Shown here in pieces: positions 60,238 through 64,000 of a stretch of 64,000 bases of DNA. The notes below the pieces were generated by a model. It saw nothing but the letters and a program-made list of their open reading frames with translations. It was not told where the DNA came from and searched no databases. This DNA comes from Hofstenia miamia (Eukaryota > Xenacoelomorpha > Acoela). The stretch's first letter is position 1. Each line of letters opens with the position of its first letter. The stretch lies in assembly GCA_004352715.1 (NCBI GenBank), contig SCFE01000034.1:2221226-2285225 (forward strand). The letters run 5' to 3'. The translations under genes and the position numbers were made by a program.

Positions 60238-60919
60238 TGGGATCTCCTCTGTTCTTCCATTACTACTCAATTACCTTCATAAATTTGATTCACTCACCTT
60301 TTAAATTTAAATATGTTTCACTTCATGATTTTTGTAAATGCGCAAAAATGATAAAAACAAGTAAATCAAAAGGCCCAAGTTAAGTTACTATCTGGTTCTT
60401 AAAAGACGCTCTATATGTATTAGCAAGACCATTATGTGATCTCTTCAATGAATGTATTTACTATTCCTATTTCCCTAAACAATTAAAAATGGCTGAAGTT
60501 ATTCCCATTTTTAAAAAGGGCAATAATGAGAAAACAGAGAATTATCGTCCAATATCTATTCTCTCAGGAATAAGCAAAATTTTTGAAAAACTAATATATC
60601 AACAATTAACGATCTACATTGAAGAGAATAAACTTTTAAGCAAACAGCAATTTGGTTTTAGAAAAGGATTATCAACAAATTATGCATTAATTGAAACAAT
60701 AGATGACTGGCGTAGAAAATTAGACAAAGATGAAAAAGTTTATATTGCTTCACTTGATATATCAAAGGCCTTTAATTCAATTAATCATGATTTACTAATT
60801 AAAAAACTAAGAGAAATTTATAATTTTAGTGATTCATCAATCCAATTTCTGAAATCATATATATTTGATCGTTCACAATACGTGAAAGTAAACAATCTAT
60901 CATCAAAGCAAATAATTGA
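60238..60919 (+). pseudogene. LINE copy 3 RT, N-terminal half
   Basis: After a stop at 60380 the frame runs open from 60489: MAEVIPIFKKGNN, ENYRPISILSGISKIFEKL, QQFGFRKGLSTNYALIE, SLDISKAFNSINHDLLIKKL (motif A with catalytic Asp), IYNFSDSSIQFLKSY and YVKVNN. Coding is then cut by the Penelope-like insertion within the link to the next motif. It is close to LINE copy 1 in every motif. It would copy element RNA at a nicked target, but it is dead because of the insertion. Confidence 0.85.
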
Positions 60920-61650
60920 ACAATTAACCAAGAAATAGGAAAACTTAAGATTGAATTTAAGAAGAATGAATATCCACGTAATTTCATAGATCGATACATT
61001 AAGAAATCATTAGAAGACATTTTAATTAAGAACAAAAGATTAAAAAACAATCAAACTAATTATGAACATTGTTTTAAGATCGAATATAGAAGACTGCACA
61101 CTGAAAAAATTATCAAAGAACTCAGAATCAGTAATTAAAGAAAAAGTTAGATTTATATATAACAATCATAAACTAAGAACGAAAATGCAATTAAAATCTA
61201 CAACTGAAGAAACCAATAAGTCAAATATAATTTATCAAATAATATGCACCTGTGGTGAAGATTATATTGGTTTTCTAGTAGGCAACTATCAAGAAGAATT
61301 AAAGAACATGAGACCAGTTCTAATATATCTAATCATCTAATTAAGGGCAGACTAAATTTTGAAACAAACATATTACATCAAACATCAAGATCAAGTAATT
61401 TAAAAATTATTGAGAGTATTTTTATAAAATCCTTGCAACCAAGTTTGAACACAAAAGAAAACTATATTTATAAATTAAACTTGCCACTGTTTAAAATTTA
61501 AAAATTTATAATTATTATTGTAAAATCTCGTAAATTTAGAGGGAATAATTTGTAAAACTGACGATGACTTTGTAAGTCAAAATATATCTGCGTGGTCTTA
61601 TTAAGGTTAATTAAGCTCCTAAAAAACGACACGATAAAACAAATATTGAT
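60920..61650 (+). mobile_element. Penelope-like element fragment (RT end and GIY-YIG), 731 bp, with 10-bp TSD
   Basis: The insert is bounded by the direct repeat aaataattga (60910-60919 and 61651-61660), interrupting the LINE RT. Inside, in + orientation: INQEIGKLKIEFKKNEYP (end of a Penelope-type RT), a linker with frameshifts, then KSNIIYQIICTCGEDYIGFL (GIY-YIG core, 61214-61275), and a C-terminal part (GRLNFETNILHQTSRSSNLK, IIESIFIKSLQPSLNTKENY) in another frame. GIY-YIG endonucleases cut the target in Penelope-like elements. It is 5'-truncated and frameshifted. The remaining 150 bases are the 3' UTR. Confidence 0.8.
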
Positions 61651-62470
61651 AAATAATTGAGTGCCACAAGGATCAGTTTTAGGACCAATATTATTCAATC
61701 TATATGTAAATGATATTCCTAACTTCATTGAAGGCAAATGCATTCAATTTGCAGATGATACTCTATTATATACATCCAAAATAAAGATTTTACAAGAACA
61801 TATAATTAAAGTAAAGAAATTTTTTGAACAGAATATGATGAAATTAAATATTGAGAAACCTACATTTATGATTATAAAGAATAAAAATGGAAAAAGTGAA
61901 CCATTAGAATCAATATATATTGAAAAAAATATCATTTATGAAACTAAGAAAATTAAATATCTTGGTATTGAAATTGACAATGAACTTAAATTTACAGATC
62001 AGATCAATGCAACTACGAAGAAAATGGCCCATGGAGTTAAATTGCTAACTAAGATTCAACATATATTACCAATGAATTGGAGGATTGTATTACTAAGAAT
62101 CTCTTATACACATTTTTCATATTCTTTTTTATTTACCAATGTTACCAAGAAAATATTTAAAAAACTTAAAGAAGTCTTTAATTGGACAATTAATACAATC
62201 TGTAGTGAAAACGATCAAAGTAAAATATTAGAAAAACATAATATCGAATCATTAGAATACCTATTAAAATTAAATTGCCTCTTACTATTTTGGAAAAGAC
62301 CTTCAGTAGAATTACAGAAAAATATAAACAACCGAACTAAAACTTATCACAAAATCAAATTTAAAAAGAAAATCTTTGAAAAATCATATTACCAATTTTA
62401 CAATTGATTTATGGAACAAACTCCATCCAGATATTAAAAAAGAACGAAATTTCAATAAATTTAAAAAATC
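61651..62470 (+). pseudogene. LINE copy 3 RT, C-terminal half
   Basis: It resumes with VPQGSVLGPILFNLYVNDIP, CIQFADDTLLYTSK (catalytic FADD), MKLNIEKPTFMIIKNK, KIKYLGIEIDNELKFTDQI and the thumb region (LPMNWRIVLLRISYTHFSY). It is open to a stop at 62405, with a frameshifted remainder (TIDLWNKLHPDIKKERNFNK) to about 62470. Relative to the 60238-60919 half, the frame is off by one at the insertion site, consistent with a small deletion. Confidence 0.85.
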
Positions 62471-62697
62471 ATTAAAAATTTGACTAAAACGAAGAAGATC
62501 CAACTACTTATCAAATTATGGGACAAAGTCCATAAACTATAACAAAGCTATTGAATAATGAAAACCAACTATTTATATCATCAAGGACAATAAACTTTTG
62601 AAACCAAGACAAAGTATTTTTTCAGAACCATATTAATTTATATTTATTGTTTTAATTCTTCATAAGAGTTAATCACTTGATTTGTAAAAAAACAAAA

Positions 62698-62726
62698 GAA
62701 TTAAATAAATAAATAAATAAATGAAT
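62698..62726. repeat. (TAAA)n tail of LINE copy 3
   Basis: gaattaaataaataaataaa followed by taaatgaataaa marks the LINE 3' end, a usual microsatellite tail for Jockey/CR1-type elements. Confidence 0.7.
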
Positions 62727-63295
62727 AAAATATCGTAAACAAAAGTAAATGCAATCGAGGTACATATATTTTCATTTGGTGGCCCTTAAAACTTAATTCT
62801 TAAATTATTCATGTTTTCATATTATGCAAAACACTCATCATCTAGGGCGAGGCGCGTACCTATAAAAATAGGCCCGTTGTTTTGTCCGTGCACATTATTG
62901 TTGCATGTGTAATACTAAACTAATACAATATTAATTATACTACGAAATCTATATAATATATTATGTTTGACATCATTCACTCAATGAAACAAAATTTATA
63001 GAAAGTCAATGTAAAATGATTGTGGGGCGTAGGCTTATAGGACATATTATTATTATTAGAAGAAGAAAAATTTATGTTCAGAAATTGTTTTAACAATAAT
63101 AGAAATACTGATAACAAATTCTGAAAGCGTCAAGAAATAATACAAAATTAAACAAAAAAAAGAAAACAACGAATATTTGCCAATAAAAGTGGTTAACTTG
63201 GGCTATGACGATTGCTAGTTTCAATTAACAGAGTAATCAGGATTATAAAATGTATAGCCTCGCCAGTTCAGTTTTTATATATTATAAGTGCAAAA
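62727..63295. other. Spacer with no recognised gene
   Basis: AT-rich sequence with a CpG-containing patch (gggcgaggcgcgtacc near 62847). Nothing else supported. Confidence 0.45.
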
Positions 63296-64000
63296 CTATT
63301 TTTTAATATCCATTTTAAAGTTTTTTAATCTACTTATTTGTTTAATATATTTTGGTAATTCATTCCACATATTTATAGCTGTGTTTAGAAATGAATTTTT
63401 CATTATTCGTTTCTTATACCTAATAGGTTGAATTATGTGTGTTCTTTTATTTTGTTTATTGACTAATTTTGCAGCAAGAAAGTCATTTTTGTAGTATGGG
63501 AAAGTATTGTTAACTATTTTGAAGAACGTCGTTAAGACATTTATGTGGATGTAACATTGCGGATGTAAAAATAATTTAGAAATTTTTCTATATTCATTAT
63601 TCTTAATAAAGCTATGATTATTTACTGCTACTTTAATAGCCCAATTTAGTTGCACTTGGAATTTCCTGAGAAATTGTTGGTTTATATCTGTGTAGAGTAC
63701 ATTGGCATAGTTAAAATGACTTAATATTAGAGCATATATTAATTGAATTTTTGCTTTAGTTGGAAGTTTTTGAGAAATTAAGTTAATTGCTTTAATCGAT
63801 ATGGCCATTTTTCTAATAACATGATTTAGTTGCTCTTCAAAATTTAGATGTATGTCAAAAATTATTCCGAGGTACTTAAAAGACTCAACCTGTTTTATTT
63901 GAATGCCGTTGAAATTAAGTTTGTATCTTGAAGTATCAGTAGATTTAGTTTTTGATTTAACAATACAGAATTGAGTTTTTAGTGGATTTACTCTTAGTTT
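63296..64000 (-). CDS. LINE copy 4 reverse transcriptase, C-terminal part (runs off the window)
   Basis: The minus frame is open from the window edge (64000) to a stop at 63296, about 234 codons. It starts KLRVNPLKTQFCIVKSK (the N..KTq block after the FADD motif), then ESFKYLGIIFDIHLNFEEQL, KLPTKAKIQLIYALILSHF, NYANVLYTDI (thumb), and ends NTAINMWNELPKYIKQISRL, NFKMDIKK, the standard C-terminus. It has no stop or frameshift. It is diverged from copies 1 and 3, so it is another family or lineage. The catalytic domain lies beyond the window. Confidence 0.8.
   Translation of the reverse strand, partial: KLRVNPLKTQFCIVKSKTKSTDTSRYKLNFNGIQIKQVESFKYLGIIFDIHLNFEEQLNHVIRKMAISIKAINLISQKLPTKAKIQLIYALILSHFNYANVLYTDINQQFLRKFQVQLNWAIKVAVNNHSFIKNNEYRKISKLFLHPQCYIHINVLTTFFKIVNNTFPYYKNDFLAAKLVNKQNKRTHIIQPIRYKKRIMKNSFLNTAINMWNELPKYIKQISRLKNFKMDIKK

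Larger units (their letters stand above)
58690..62726 (+). mobile_element. LINE copy 3 (Jockey-like), with two later insertions
   Basis: Open ORF1 (58763-59763), an N gap, an inverted dispersed repeat (59961-60190), then RT in two parts (60238-60919 and 61651-62470) split by a Penelope-like insertion. It ends with a (TAAA)n tail at 62698-62726. The endonuclease region is missing from the readable sequence. Confidence 0.8.

Overview
The window is animal nuclear DNA. It is AT-rich and densely layered with transposable elements, and I see only one or two plausible host exons. The families are an LTR retrotransposon with a GPY/F-type integrase end (Gypsy/Metaviridae-like), Jockey-type LINEs with a gag-like ORF1, a Penelope-like element with a GIY-YIG end, mariner and other DDE transposases, and a Polinton/adintovirus-like OB-fold relic. 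This mix fits an invertebrate, perhaps an arthropod, but nothing here fixes the species. Four long N runs (44715-45115, 47385-48384, 49194-50083, 59764-59960) and single Ns (12872, 46093, 55412, 56632) mark scaffold joins.

Layout. 1-7.2 kb (+): an LTR end joined straight to decayed copies of an unusual retrotransposon ORF, called ORF3 here, with two homologous 3' blocks. 7.2-11.65 kb: non-coding, repeat-like sequence. 11659-25457 (-): one Gypsy-type element with LTRs, a 4-bp ATAT target duplication, decayed gag, protease, RT, RNase H and integrase, and a roughly 3.4 kb ORF3 after integrase. Its right LTR holds a nested 773-bp terminal-inverted-repeat element. 25.5-38.3 kb: intergenic DNA with LINE scraps, an internally deleted mariner (27812-28777) and a second mariner fragment. 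38.3-38.6 kb: a probable terminal exon of a small membrane-protein gene. 39.1-44.3 kb: two decayed LINE copies. 44.3-58.4 kb: short repeats, an OB-fold-like pseudogene, gaps and long stretches with no recognisable gene. 58.5-62.7 kb: a LINE with an open ORF1, an inverted-repeat-family insertion, and a Penelope-like fragment inserted in its RT with a 10-bp target duplication. 63.3-64.0 kb (-): the intact C-terminal part of another LINE RT.

Two observations stand out. First, the post-integrase ORF3 exists in at least four copies in two separate loci. Blocks are conserved between copies, so it was a real protein. I do not recognise it as an envelope. A G-x-N-D region hints weakly at an SGNH-hydrolase-like fold. 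Second, CpG is almost absent from 1 to about 26.34 kb and then abruptly normal. Repeats shared across that boundary argue for one genome, with old methylation-driven decay on the left. This also explains why many in-frame stops in the left part are TGA at Arg/Lys-like positions.
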